Source of the DNA: an uncultured Pelagibacteraceae bacterium
GTDB lineage: Bacteria; Pseudomonadota; Alphaproteobacteria; Pelagibacterales; Pelagibacteraceae
Assembly (NCBI GenBank): GCA_902554335.1
Contig: CACDOD010000010.1
Location: forward strand, 1 to 40,803
Direction: 5' to 3'
DNA: 40,803 bases
Below, piece after piece: positions 8,450 to 16,493 of the stretch; the first letter of the stretch is position 1; each line of letters begins with the position of its first letter. Position numbers and translations under genes: made by a program. The notes below the pieces were generated by a model. It did not search any database. It was not told the origin of the DNA and was given only the letters and a program-made list of their open reading frames with translations.

Positions 8450-9577
8450 ATGAAGGAAAAGAAAATAATTTCGCCTAAAAATAATAGACGAAAATTTCTT
8501 AAAGCTGCAACCGCAACAGGTGTTGCTGCAGTAGCTGCATCTTCTTTAGCTGCTCCAGCTGTTGCCGCTGAAAGAGTAGAAGCAGCTATGGTAGCTACAT
8601 GGCCAAGGGACTTTCCTGGTCTTGGAACTGGTGCACAAAGACTTGCAAAAAGGATTGCTGATATGAGTGACGGAAGAATACAAGTTACTTATTATGCGGC
8701 AAATGAAAGAGTTAAAGCATTTGACTCTTTTGATGAGGTTGCATCTGGTAACTCACAAATGTACCACGGTGCTGATTACTACTGGGTTAAAAAACATCCT
8801 GCTTTTGGATACTTCACAGCATGCCCGTTTGGTTTTACATATTCTGAAATCAATGCTTGGATCCATTATGGTGGAGGACAAGAGCTTTGGGATGAACTAA
8901 CAGACGACTTTGGAACTCAAAGTTTCATTGCTGGTAACACAGGAGTACAAATGGGAGGTTGGTTTAATAAAAAAATTAGATCAGCTAACGACCTTAAAGG
9001 TTTAAAAATGCGTATGCCTGGATTAGGTGGACAAGTTCTAGGGAAACTTGGAGCTTCTCCAATCTCACTTCCTGGTGGACAAATATATGAAAACCTTGTC
9101 TCTGGTGCAATTGATGCAACAGAATGGGTTGGTCCTTGGAATGATGAAGCTATGAAATTCCACGAAGCAGCTAAATATTATTATTATCCTGGTATGCACG
9201 AACCTGGATCAATGTTAGCTTGTGGTGTAAATAAATCGTGGTTTACAAGTCTAAGCAAATCAGACCAAACAATTATTAAAACAGCATGTGCTTGGGCAGA
9301 TGAAATTACAATGTCAGAGTACAACGCTAAAAATGGTGCTGCATTGGCTCGATTAATAAACGACCATGGTGTTAAACTTGAGAAGTTTAACGACAAAGTC
9401 TACGATGCTTTTGCTAAAGGTGCTGCCGAGGTTTATGATGAAGTTCAACAACATAGCGAACTAGCAGCAAGAACTCATAAAGCTTTTGTTAAAGCTAGAA
9501 AAGAGATTGGTTCTTGGACAAACTTGTCAGACTCACCATACATTAGTCAAAGAAATAGAGCTTTAGGAATTAGCTAA
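8450..9577 (+). CDS. dctP: TRAP transporter periplasmic binding protein (DctP/TakP-like)
   Basis: 375 residues. A twin-arginine leader (NNRRKFLKAATATGVAAVAA, Arg 13-14) followed by an AAPAVAA cleavage region suggests Tat export of the folded protein to the periplasm. The mature part belongs to the DctP superfamily: GLKMRMPGLGG holds the conserved Arg that binds the ligand carboxylate, and IDATEWVGPWND resembles the TakP subgroup that binds 2-oxoacids such as pyruvate or lactate-like acids. The latter assignment is from memory of the subgroup and is moderate. It is followed by a terminator-like hairpin and then the DctQ and DctM membrane subunits. A 2-oxo or 2-hydroxyacid ligand would fit the two hydroxyacid dehydrogenases upstream. 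Confidence 0.9.
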   Translation: MKEKKIISPKNNRRKFLKAATATGVAAVAASSLAAPAVAAERVEAAMVATWPRDFPGLGTGAQRLAKRIADMSDGRIQVTYYAANERVKAFDSFDEVASGNSQMYHGADYYWVKKHPAFGYFTACPFGFTYSEINAWIHYGGGQELWDELTDDFGTQSFIAGNTGVQMGGWFNKKIRSANDLKGLKMRMPGLGGQVLGKLGASPISLPGGQIYENLVSGAIDATEWVGPWNDEAMKFHEAAKYYYYPGMHEPGSMLACGVNKSWFTSLSKSDQTIIKTACAWADEITMSEYNAKNGAALARLINDHGVKLEKFNDKVYDAFAKGAAEVYDEVQQHSELAARTHKAFVKARKEIGSWTNLSDSPYISQRNRALGIS

Positions 9578-9599
9578 AGATTTATTTATACATAAAATT

Positions 9600-9625
9600 A
9601 AGGGCCCTGGTCAGGGCCCTTTTTT
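9600..9625 (+). terminator. Intrinsic terminator/attenuator after first TRAP binding protein
   Basis: The stem AAGGGCCC (9600-9607) pairs with GGGCCCTT (9614-9621) around TGGTCA, and a T-run (9620-9625) follows. This is a textbook intrinsic terminator lying between a binding-protein gene and its own permease genes, so it probably acts as partial attenuation rather than the operon end. Confidence 0.85.
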
Positions 9626-9641
9626 AAATAAAAGCTTTTAT

Positions 9642-10625
9642 ATGGTTCCAAAAAGTAATTTATCAATATTTATTAGAATATTTAGTTATTCTATTTTAGC
9701 TATCACATTTGTGTTTTTATTAAATAACGTCTTAACAGTATGGTTTGATTGGCCTGGTGTAAAAAAATTATTTTCACACTATGAAATTTTTGGTTTTAAA
9801 AAAATAAATAAACCTCTTGAGGGTGGATTATTAACTTCAGCCTATATACAATTATTTTTATACTTTGTTTCAATTTTATTGGCAGCGTTTTATGTTTTTA
9901 GATCTTTTACACAAACTTTAGAAACTGATGCAAAAAATCTTTCAAACATTACAGCTTATATTATTAGATCATCTTTTTGGGCAGTTTTCATTGTGGGTTT
10001 AGCAGATTTTTTAATTTCATTAATGGTTGTAGAAAAACTTGTTGAACCAATTTTTGGTGAAGCAATAAAAATTAAATTAATCATTCCTAGTTTTAGAATT
10101 ACATTTATTCACTTTCCATTAATATTAATTTCTTTTGTAATTGGATATTTTACAAGGTCTGTAGGTTTTATTTGGTTAGGTGTCTTAGTTGTTGGAAGTG
10201 AATTTGCGATTGTATTATCAAGATTTATATTCGAATATGAGCAGGCTTTTCAAGGAGATTTAGTACGTTTCTGGTATTCAGCCCTTTATCTATTTGCAAG
10301 TGCATATGCTTTAATTCATGAAGGCCATGTGAGAGTGGATGTTCTTTATACCGGTTTTAGTGAGAGAAAAAAAGCTTGGACCAATTCAATTGGATCACTG
10401 TTGTTAGGAATTCCTTTATGCTTAATTATTTTATTTTTAGGAATGGGTGGAAAAGCTAGCATAATAAACGGACCTGTAATTTCTTTTGAAATTACTCAAC
10501 AAGGATCAAATGGTTTATATCTACTCTATTTAATGGCAGTTTATCTAGCGGTATTTGCAGTATCAATGTTAATTCAATTTACAAGCTATTTCATGGGAAG
10601 TAGCTACAAACTTTTAAAAAACTAA
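9642..10625 (+). CDS. dctQ: TRAP transporter small permease DctQ, enlarged
   Basis: 327 residues, against roughly 160-200 for ordinary DctQ. About eight hydrophobic segments are visible instead of four. The canonical DctQ domain appears to be the C-terminal half (about 165-327), which has the family signature EGHVRVDVLY (about 226-235) also seen in the second DctQ of this window (AHVRGDVIYRLF). The N-terminal half (about 1-160) adds four predicted membrane segments of unknown role. The start at 9642 (ATG, no clear Shine-Dalgarno) follows the terminator hairpin by 16 bases. DctM begins 3 bases after the stop. Together they form the sodium-coupled membrane unit for the first TRAP binding protein. 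Confidence 0.85.
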   Translation: MVPKSNLSIFIRIFSYSILAITFVFLLNNVLTVWFDWPGVKKLFSHYEIFGFKKINKPLEGGLLTSAYIQLFLYFVSILLAAFYVFRSFTQTLETDAKNLSNITAYIIRSSFWAVFIVGLADFLISLMVVEKLVEPIFGEAIKIKLIIPSFRITFIHFPLILISFVIGYFTRSVGFIWLGVLVVGSEFAIVLSRFIFEYEQAFQGDLVRFWYSALYLFASAYALIHEGHVRVDVLYTGFSERKKAWTNSIGSLLLGIPLCLIILFLGMGGKASIINGPVISFEITQQGSNGLYLLYLMAVYLAVFAVSMLIQFTSYFMGSSYKLLKN

Positions 10626-10628
10626 TCT

Positions 10629-13280
10629 ATGGAACATTTATTCTTAACAATACTTGTACTAATCATGATAGTGGCTCTCGCTTCTGGCTTTCCAGTTGCA
10701 TTTGCTTTACCTGGTTCAGCTATAATTTCAATAGGTCTTGCGGCTTTTTTTGGATATTTGTTTGAGGGAGACACAAGTGCATATTTCGCTACCGATGGAC
10801 CAATAGAGTGGCTAACTGCTGGTATAACAAATTTTAGAAGTAATTATTGGGATGTAGAGACAGATACTTTAATCGCAATTCCACTATTTATATTTATGGG
10901 AATAATGCTGCAAAAATCAAAAATTGCAGAAGACCTTTTAGTTACTATGGGCCAGCTTTTTGGACCTATACCTGGTGGTCTTGGAATTTCTGTAATTTTT
11001 GTTGGGGCATTGCTTGCAGCAACAACAGGTATAGTTGGAGCGACTGTAATTGCAATGGGATTAATTTCTTTGCCTACGATGTTAAATAATAAATATGACA
11101 GAAGTCTCGCAAGTGGTATTGTATGTTCCTCGGGAACACTTGGGCAAATTATTCCACCTTCAATTGTTTTAATTATTATTGCTGATCAGTTAGCTAGCGC
11201 CTCTGATGTGGCGAATACAATGAGACAAGCAGATTATAAATTAGTCACTGGAGAATTCAATATGCCTGGTGAATTTAGAGTTGGATCTACAAGTGCCGGA
11301 GATATGTTCCTTGGAGCATTATTGCCAGGATTAGTATTAGTTGGACTTTATATGTTGTATGTATTTATATACGCAAGAATTTATCCAAAAGCAGCCCCAC
11401 CGGTACCATTTAAAGGTGAGTTAGATTTTAAATTTTGGACCAAGGTTGTGATGGTTATTATTCCACCACTAGCATTAATATTTGCAGTTCTTGGATCTAT
11501 TTTAATGGGTATTGCAACTGTTAATCAAGCAGGTTCAATTGGTGCGATCGGTGCAACTATAATGGCAGGTTACCGTCTTCATAAAGGAAAAAAAGATGAA
11601 TATTACCCCTTACTTTTAACCATTATCTCTATAGTTCCAATTTTTATATTATCAAAAAATTTTAATTTAAATATCAAAGCGGTTGAAACAAGAGATTTAA
11701 CTGCGATATTTATTACAGGTTTTTTCACTTTAATGTTTTTAGTGGGTATCATCTGGAGTTTTTGGAGAACCTTCAAAGTAGATAATGTTTTAAAAGAAGT
11801 TGTTATTGAAACCTGTACTACAACTTCGATGGTTTTTATAATTTTACTTGGCGCTGCTATGCTTACATCTGGTTTTAGGGCTTTTGGTGGAGAAGAATTA
11901 GTAAGGGATTTTTTACAAGATCTACCAGGTGGATTCTGGACCCAGTTCATAGTTGTTATGACTGTAATTTTTCTTTTGGGATTTTTTCTAGACTTTATTG
12001 AAATTGCGGTTGTAGTAGTTCCTATAATTGCACCAATATTATTAGCCGAAACTGGTGCAAATGTCAGTGCTATTTGGTTAGGGGTAATGATAGGTGTTAA
12101 TTTACAAACTTCCTTTTTAACACCACCATTTGGATTTGCCCTTTTCTATTTAAAAGGTGTTGCTCCAAAATTCATAACAACACTAAACATTTGGAAAGGT
12201 GTTGTAGCTTTTATTGTATTACAACTTATTGGTTTAGCTATTGTGGGTTTTTATCCAAGCTTGGTAAATTACCTACCAGCGAGAACTTATTTAACTTCTC
12301 ATGTAGCTCCTCCTCCAATGAATCCAAAACTTCAAGATTGTTTGCAAGAATATAAATTTGCAATTTATAGTGAAAAAGAACAAGAAATTAGAGCAGCAAT
12401 TACTGATTTTGAACAATCAATACCATCAAACCTTCCAGTTGATAAATTAGATATTTTTGAAGAGCATGTAGAGTATGCTCTAGGTACTTTTGCTTTAGTT
12501 GAAAAACTTCAAAAGACCGAGAAAGATTATAATTTATTTGCCCAAGATTATAGAGATTTACACTTTAGCGTTAGGAAGAAAGAAAAAAAAATAAGAAAAA
12601 TTGAAGAAAGAATTGAAAAATTAAAAGCGGAAATAAGAAATTTAGATGATGATAAATTAGACTCCAAAAACAAAATAGAGCTTAAAATAGAAAATTATGA
12701 ATTAGAAATCGAGGAAATAATTAAAGATGTTCCTGAGAACTGGGTATCTAGAAATAAAGAGTTTCAAATCATTCATAAAACAAAAATTAATCAAACGAAG
12801 AGATATAGAAAAAATATAGATGAAGCATATGACTTATTATTACAAATATCTCTCTTTATAGAAGATGCAGAAAAACTAGAAAATGTAAAATCAGAATTTA
12901 ATAAATTAAAAAACAGCATAGAAAGTCAATCTTATGAAGATGCTCTATCAGAAATTGATAATATATTTGAAAAAATCTCAGAAATTTCCGGTGTTGAGGA
13001 AATTGCAAATAAGCTTGATAATTTATATTCAGCATTAGATGCAGAAGAATTAAATAAAGAGGAAATTGATAATATAAGCAAAGATACCTTCAACCTTGTA
13101 GATCAAGAATTAGAATGGAGAAAAACTGCAGCAATAGATCTGATGCCTAAATTGAAAAAATATAACCAAATAATTAAAAACAATATAGGTTTAAGATTAC
13201 AGTCCAAATTAACTAAAGAACAAGCCAAGTTTGTAGCAGCTTGTAATGCTGATCATAAAGATATTTCACTAAATTTCTGA
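10629..13280 (+). CDS. dctM: TRAP transporter large permease DctM with long C-terminal helical tail
   Basis: 883 residues, about twice a normal DctM (about 430). The DctM fold is clear: IPLFIFMGIMLQKSKIAEDL, PGGLGISVIFVGALLAATTG, SSGTLGQIIPPSIVLIII and the late LQTSFLTPPFGFALFYLKG. It carries an insertion (about 320-380) with two extra hydrophobic segments. The membrane domain ends near residue 550 (GFYPSLVNYLP). The remaining 330 or so residues are charged, Lys/Glu-rich and predicted alpha-helical or coiled coil (RKKEKKIRKIEERIEKLKAE). No frameshift is needed to explain it: the frame is continuous and the codon use unchanged. The tail has no domain that I recognise. An MFS transporter gene starts 2 bases downstream. 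Confidence 0.9.
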   Translation: MEHLFLTILVLIMIVALASGFPVAFALPGSAIISIGLAAFFGYLFEGDTSAYFATDGPIEWLTAGITNFRSNYWDVETDTLIAIPLFIFMGIMLQKSKIAEDLLVTMGQLFGPIPGGLGISVIFVGALLAATTGIVGATVIAMGLISLPTMLNNKYDRSLASGIVCSSGTLGQIIPPSIVLIIIADQLASASDVANTMRQADYKLVTGEFNMPGEFRVGSTSAGDMFLGALLPGLVLVGLYMLYVFIYARIYPKAAPPVPFKGELDFKFWTKVVMVIIPPLALIFAVLGSILMGIATVNQAGSIGAIGATIMAGYRLHKGKKDEYYPLLLTIISIVPIFILSKNFNLNIKAVETRDLTAIFITGFFTLMFLVGIIWSFWRTFKVDNVLKEVVIETCTTTSMVFIILLGAAMLTSGFRAFGGEELVRDFLQDLPGGFWTQFIVVMTVIFLLGFFLDFIEIAVVVVPIIAPILLAETGANVSAIWLGVMIGVNLQTSFLTPPFGFALFYLKGVAPKFITTLNIWKGVVAFIVLQLIGLAIVGFYPSLVNYLPARTYLTSHVAPPPMNPKLQDCLQEYKFAIYSEKEQEIRAAITDFEQSIPSNLPVDKLDIFEEHVEYALGTFALVEKLQKTEKDYNLFAQDYRDLHFSVRKKEKKIRKIEERIEKLKAEIRNLDDDKLDSKNKIELKIENYELEIEEIIKDVPENWVSRNKEFQIIHKTKINQTKRYRKNIDEAYDLLLQISLFIEDAEKLENVKSEFNKLKNSIESQSYEDALSEIDNIFEKISEISGVEEIANKLDNLYSALDAEELNKEEIDNISKDTFNLVDQELEWRKTAAIDLMPKLKKYNQIIKNNIGLRLQSKLTKEQAKFVAACNADHKDISLNF

Positions 13281-13282
13281 TT

Positions 13283-14527
13283 ATGGATAAATTTATTCTC
13301 CAAAAAAATCAGGCCATCACTGTATTTTTAGTATTTGCATTTGGTTATTTTTTATCTTGTTTATTAAGGGCTATTACAGCAACTCTATCACCGGTTTTAA
13401 CTTCAGAATTTAATTTATTAGCTGCAGACCTGGGTTTACTGGCTGGAGGTTATTTTTTTGGTTTTGCTTGTATGCAAATACCACTTGGATATTTGTTAGA
13501 TAAATTTGGACCCAAAAAAATTATTTCAATATTTTTATTAATTGCTTTTGTAGGGACAACTTCATTCGCATTATCTCAAACTTTTTCAGGATTATTTATT
13601 TCAAGAATACTAATTGGAATTGGGGTAAGTGCATGTTTAATGGCACCTTTAACAGGTTATAGAATATGGTTTCCTGAAAATTTGCAACAACGAGCAAATT
13701 CATGGATGTTAATGATTGCCTCTTTAGGATTTGTGTCCTCAACATTACCTGTACAACTTTTACTACCTAGTTTTGGATGGCGATGGATTTTTGGTGGAAT
13801 AGCGATATTAATATTAGCAAGTATTTTTCTAATGTTAATCTTCATACCAAATTGGAGTCAAAATGAGATTATTAATTCAACAAAAAATTTAGATCAATCA
13901 GGAAGTCTAAGTGATGTTTGGAAAAGCAAATTTTTTATAAGTGTTATACCAATGGGTTTATTTAATTACGGAGGGCTAATGGCAATCCAAACTTTATGGG
14001 CAGGTCCATGGATGATAAGAGTAGCTGGTTACACACCCATTGAAAGTGCAACCGGTTTATTTTGGATAAATATTACGATGCTCTTTTCGTTTTTTGTGTG
14101 GGGATATTTCTTACCAAAAATTAATGATCAAGGATTTAGCGCACTAAAAATACTAAAATTTGGACTACCTGTCAGTTTTATTGTAATGTTAATTATAATT
14201 ATACTTGGCAGCAAGGCTGGCGCAGCATACCTAACTTTATTTATACTAAGTTCAATTTTTTTATCTGTAACCCAACCTGCGGTAGGTTTATCATTTCCTA
14301 GTTATTTAGCTGGAAAAGCCCTTACTTCATTTAATTTACTAATATTTTCAGGAACTTTTATTATGCAATGGTTAATTGGTTTCTTAATTGATTATGTAAA
14401 GACACTGGGTTATTCAGAATTACTAGGATTTAAGATAGCATTTACGACTTTCCTTTTTTTAAGCTTGGTCTCATATATATTTTTTATAATTTTAAATAAA
14501 AATAGAAATTACAATCTGAAATTGTAA
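13283..14527 (+). CDS. Major facilitator superfamily transporter
   Basis: 414 residues with about twelve hydrophobic segments. The MFS signature between the second and third segments is present (LGYLLDKFGPKK, near residue 69), and N- and C-terminal six-helix halves are separated by a polar loop around 190-210 (NWSQNEIINSTKNLDQSGS). It lies in the inner membrane. It starts 2 bases after the DctM stop, so it is in the first TRAP operon, and a terminator-like structure follows. Substrate and direction of transport cannot be read from sequence; it could export a product of the compound taken up by the TRAP system or be an unrelated nutrient uptake protein. Confidence 0.88.
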   Translation: MDKFILQKNQAITVFLVFAFGYFLSCLLRAITATLSPVLTSEFNLLAADLGLLAGGYFFGFACMQIPLGYLLDKFGPKKIISIFLLIAFVGTTSFALSQTFSGLFISRILIGIGVSACLMAPLTGYRIWFPENLQQRANSWMLMIASLGFVSSTLPVQLLLPSFGWRWIFGGIAILILASIFLMLIFIPNWSQNEIINSTKNLDQSGSLSDVWKSKFFISVIPMGLFNYGGLMAIQTLWAGPWMIRVAGYTPIESATGLFWINITMLFSFFVWGYFLPKINDQGFSALKILKFGLPVSFIVMLIIIILGSKAGAAYLTLFILSSIFLSVTQPAVGLSFPSYLAGKALTSFNLLIFSGTFIMQWLIGFLIDYVKTLGYSELLGFKIAFTTFLFLSLVSYIFFIILNKNRNYNLKL

Positions 14528-14532
14528 AAAAT

Positions 14533-14595
14533 ACCCAAAATGGAAAATTTAGCTCATGTGAATTAGAATCTTTCTAGGGACAATTTGGGTTTTTT
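14533..14595 (+). terminator. Terminator-like stem with long internal segment
   Basis: ACCCAAA (14533-14539) pairs with TTTGGGT (14584-14590) and a T-run (14590-14595) follows. The 44-base interior contains a small hairpin TAGAA/TTCTA with loop TCT. It may end the MFS transcript. The unusually long interior also leaves room for a structured leader, which is why confidence is limited. Confidence 0.5.
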
Positions 14596-14636
14596 ATGCT
14601 TAACTTAGTTAGTTAATTAATTAACTTCAATAAAAA

Positions 14637-14644
14637 GAGGAGAG
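14637..14644 (+). promoter_or_regulatory. Strong Shine-Dalgarno of second TRAP binding protein
   Basis: GAGGAGAG lies 3 bases before the ATG at 14648, similar in strength to the sites of the other two binding-protein genes. Confidence 0.7.
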
Positions 14645-14647
14645 AAA

Positions 14648-15805
14648 ATGGTTAAAGAAAACAAAAAGTCTTTGAAGAAAATTTCTTCTAGACGAAAGTT
14701 CTTTAAGGCAGCAGCAGCAACTGGTGCAGCAGCAACAGCAGCTGTAGCTATGCCTAACCTTGCATTAGGTGATGGACATGTAACACTTAAAATGCAAGCT
14801 GCTTGGCCTAGTGGAGCTAACATATTTTTCGAAATGGCAGGAGACTATGCGAAAATGGTTAGCGACATGTCAGGTGGAACTTTAAAAATAGACCTTCAAC
14901 CAGTTGGTGCTGTTGTTAAAACATCAGAAATTGGTGATGCTGTGAGTTCAGGTGTATTAGATATGGGTCACTGGGTGACTGCATATTGGTATGGTAAAAA
15001 CGCGGCAGCTTCATTATTCGGAACTGGTCCTTCATACGGTATGTCATCTCAAGAAGTAATGGGATGGATGGAATACGGTGGAGGAAGAGCTCTATACGAA
15101 GAAACTTTAGCAAAAGTTGGATATGACTATGTTGGATATTTCCACATGCCGATGCCAGCTCAGCCTTTTGGATGGTTCAAGAAGAACGTAACAAAAGTTT
15201 CTGATGTTAAAGGAATGAAGTATAGAACAGTTGGTCTTGCAACAAACGTTCTTACTGCAATGGGAATGGTAGTTAGACAATTACCAGGTGGTGAAATTCA
15301 ACCAGCGATGAAAACTGGATTGATTGAAGCTGCTGAGTTTAACAACCCGACTTCAGACTCTCAGTTTGGTATGCAGGATGTTTCTAAGCATTATCACTTA
15401 GGATCTTTCCACCAATCTCAAGAGATGTTTGAAATTCCTATTAACAAGAAAAAATTAAATAGTTTATCTCCAGCACATCAAGCAATTTTGAAAAACGCTG
15501 CATATGCTGCTAACTCTGACAACTACTTTAAGGCGTTAGTAAGATATTCAGCTGATTTATCTAAATTGATGAATGAGCATAAGGTAAACGTTTACCAAAC
15601 TTCAGATGAAATCCTAGCAGAGCAATTAAAAGGTTGGGATAAAGTGATCGGCGACTTTAATAAGAAAGATCCTTTCTTTAAGAAGATCGTAGACTCACAA
15701 AAAGCATATGCTAAGAGAGTTATGAAGTACTTGCTGATGAATCAGCCTAACTACAGACTTGCATATGAAAATGAGTTTGGTTCACTAGCTAAGGTAAAAA
15801 TCTAA
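14648..15805 (+). CDS. dctP: TRAP transporter periplasmic binding protein (DctP family), second system
   Basis: 385 residues. A Tat-like leader has SSRRKFFKAAAATGAAATAA (Arg 15-16) and a probable cleavage near NLALG. The mature protein is a DctP-superfamily binder: GEIQPAMKTGLIEAAEFNNP occupies the position of the ligand-contact segment, and GMKYRTVGLATNVL holds the conserved Arg that contacts a carboxylate. It shares the WMEYGGGRALYEE region with the first TRAP binder (WIHYGGGQELWDE), so the two are homologous but clearly diverged. The membrane subunits follow after a hairpin, and an amidase is further downstream. The ligand is unknown; an organic acid, or an acid amide given the amidase, is possible. 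Confidence 0.9.
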   Translation: MVKENKKSLKKISSRRKFFKAAAATGAAATAAVAMPNLALGDGHVTLKMQAAWPSGANIFFEMAGDYAKMVSDMSGGTLKIDLQPVGAVVKTSEIGDAVSSGVLDMGHWVTAYWYGKNAAASLFGTGPSYGMSSQEVMGWMEYGGGRALYEETLAKVGYDYVGYFHMPMPAQPFGWFKKNVTKVSDVKGMKYRTVGLATNVLTAMGMVVRQLPGGEIQPAMKTGLIEAAEFNNPTSDSQFGMQDVSKHYHLGSFHQSQEMFEIPINKKKLNSLSPAHQAILKNAAYAANSDNYFKALVRYSADLSKLMNEHKVNVYQTSDEILAEQLKGWDKVIGDFNKKDPFFKKIVDSQKAYAKRVMKYLLMNQPNYRLAYENEFGSLAKVKI

Positions 15806-15833
15806 TTAAAACTTAGTTAATAAATTTATATTG

Positions 15834-15857
15834 AGGGGGGTATTTACCCCCCTTTTT
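15834..15857 (+). terminator. Intrinsic terminator/attenuator after second TRAP binding protein
   Basis: AGGGGGG (15834-15840) pairs with CCCCCCT (15847-15853) around TATTTA, and a T-run (15853-15857) follows. As with the first TRAP system, it sits between the binding-protein gene and its permeases. Confidence 0.85.
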
Positions 15858-15905
15858 ATTATAAATAGTTGATATTTTTTAATTATAGTAGATATTGATT
15901 TTCTC

Positions 15906-16493
15906 ATGAGATCATTCATAAAATTTGCAGATACACTAAGCGCTTCAATGGGAAAAGCGTTCTCTTGGTGTATTGTGGTTTTAATGGGTGGTACTTGTTA
16001 CGAAGTATTTATGGCTTACGCATTAAACGCACCAACTCTTTGGAACTTTGATTTTAGTTTACAAATGTACGGAGCAATTTTTATGATGGCAGGCGCTTAT
16101 ACACTTAGCACTGAAGCACATGTGCGAGGTGATGTAATTTACAGACTTTTTCCTGTAAAAGTTCAAGGTTCAATTGATTTAGTATTATATTTTGTTTTTT
16201 TCTTTCCCGGTGTTCTTGCTTTGGCTTTTTATGGTTGGGATTATGCTGCCCAGGCTTGGAAAATAAAAGAGACTAGCTGGAACAGTCCTGCTCAAATTCA
16301 AATTTACATGGCAAAATCTATGATACCACTTGCTGGAATTTTATTAATTATTCAAGGAATAAGTGAAGTTTTTAGATCTATAATATGTATACAAACTGGT
16401 CATTGGCCGAAAAGAGCTTCGGCAGATGCTGAGGAAACAGAAAAAATTTTAATGAGAACTTCACAAGACGAGGATCAAAAAGATGTTATTTGA
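15906..16493 (+). CDS. dctQ: TRAP transporter small permease DctQ
   Basis: 195 residues, normal size for DctQ, with four hydrophobic segments (about 17-36, 50-70, 90-110 and 135-155). The DctQ signature EAHVRGDVIYRLF is near residue 74. It has a polar C-terminal tail rich in acidic residues (ADAEETEKILMRTSQDEDQK). Its last 11 bases overlap the start of dctM, so the two are translationally coupled. With DctM it forms the membrane part of the second TRAP transporter in the inner membrane. Confidence 0.9.
   Translation: MRSFIKFADTLSASMGKAFSWCIVVLMGGTCYEVFMAYALNAPTLWNFDFSLQMYGAIFMMAGAYTLSTEAHVRGDVIYRLFPVKVQGSIDLVLYFVFFFPGVLALAFYGWDYAAQAWKIKETSWNSPAQIQIYMAKSMIPLAGILLIIQGISEVFRSIICIQTGHWPKRASADAEETEKILMRTSQDEDQKDVI

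Noticed and set aside
11603-11950. Minus-strand open frame inside dctM, and similar antisense frames elsewhere
   Set aside because: Shadow frames of strongly conserved plus-strand genes, without ribosome sites or recognisable protein features.
12279-13280. Possible frameshift or assembly fusion creating the long DctM tail
   Set aside because: The frame is uninterrupted, composition matches the neighbours, and the next gene starts 2 bases after the stop as is normal here.
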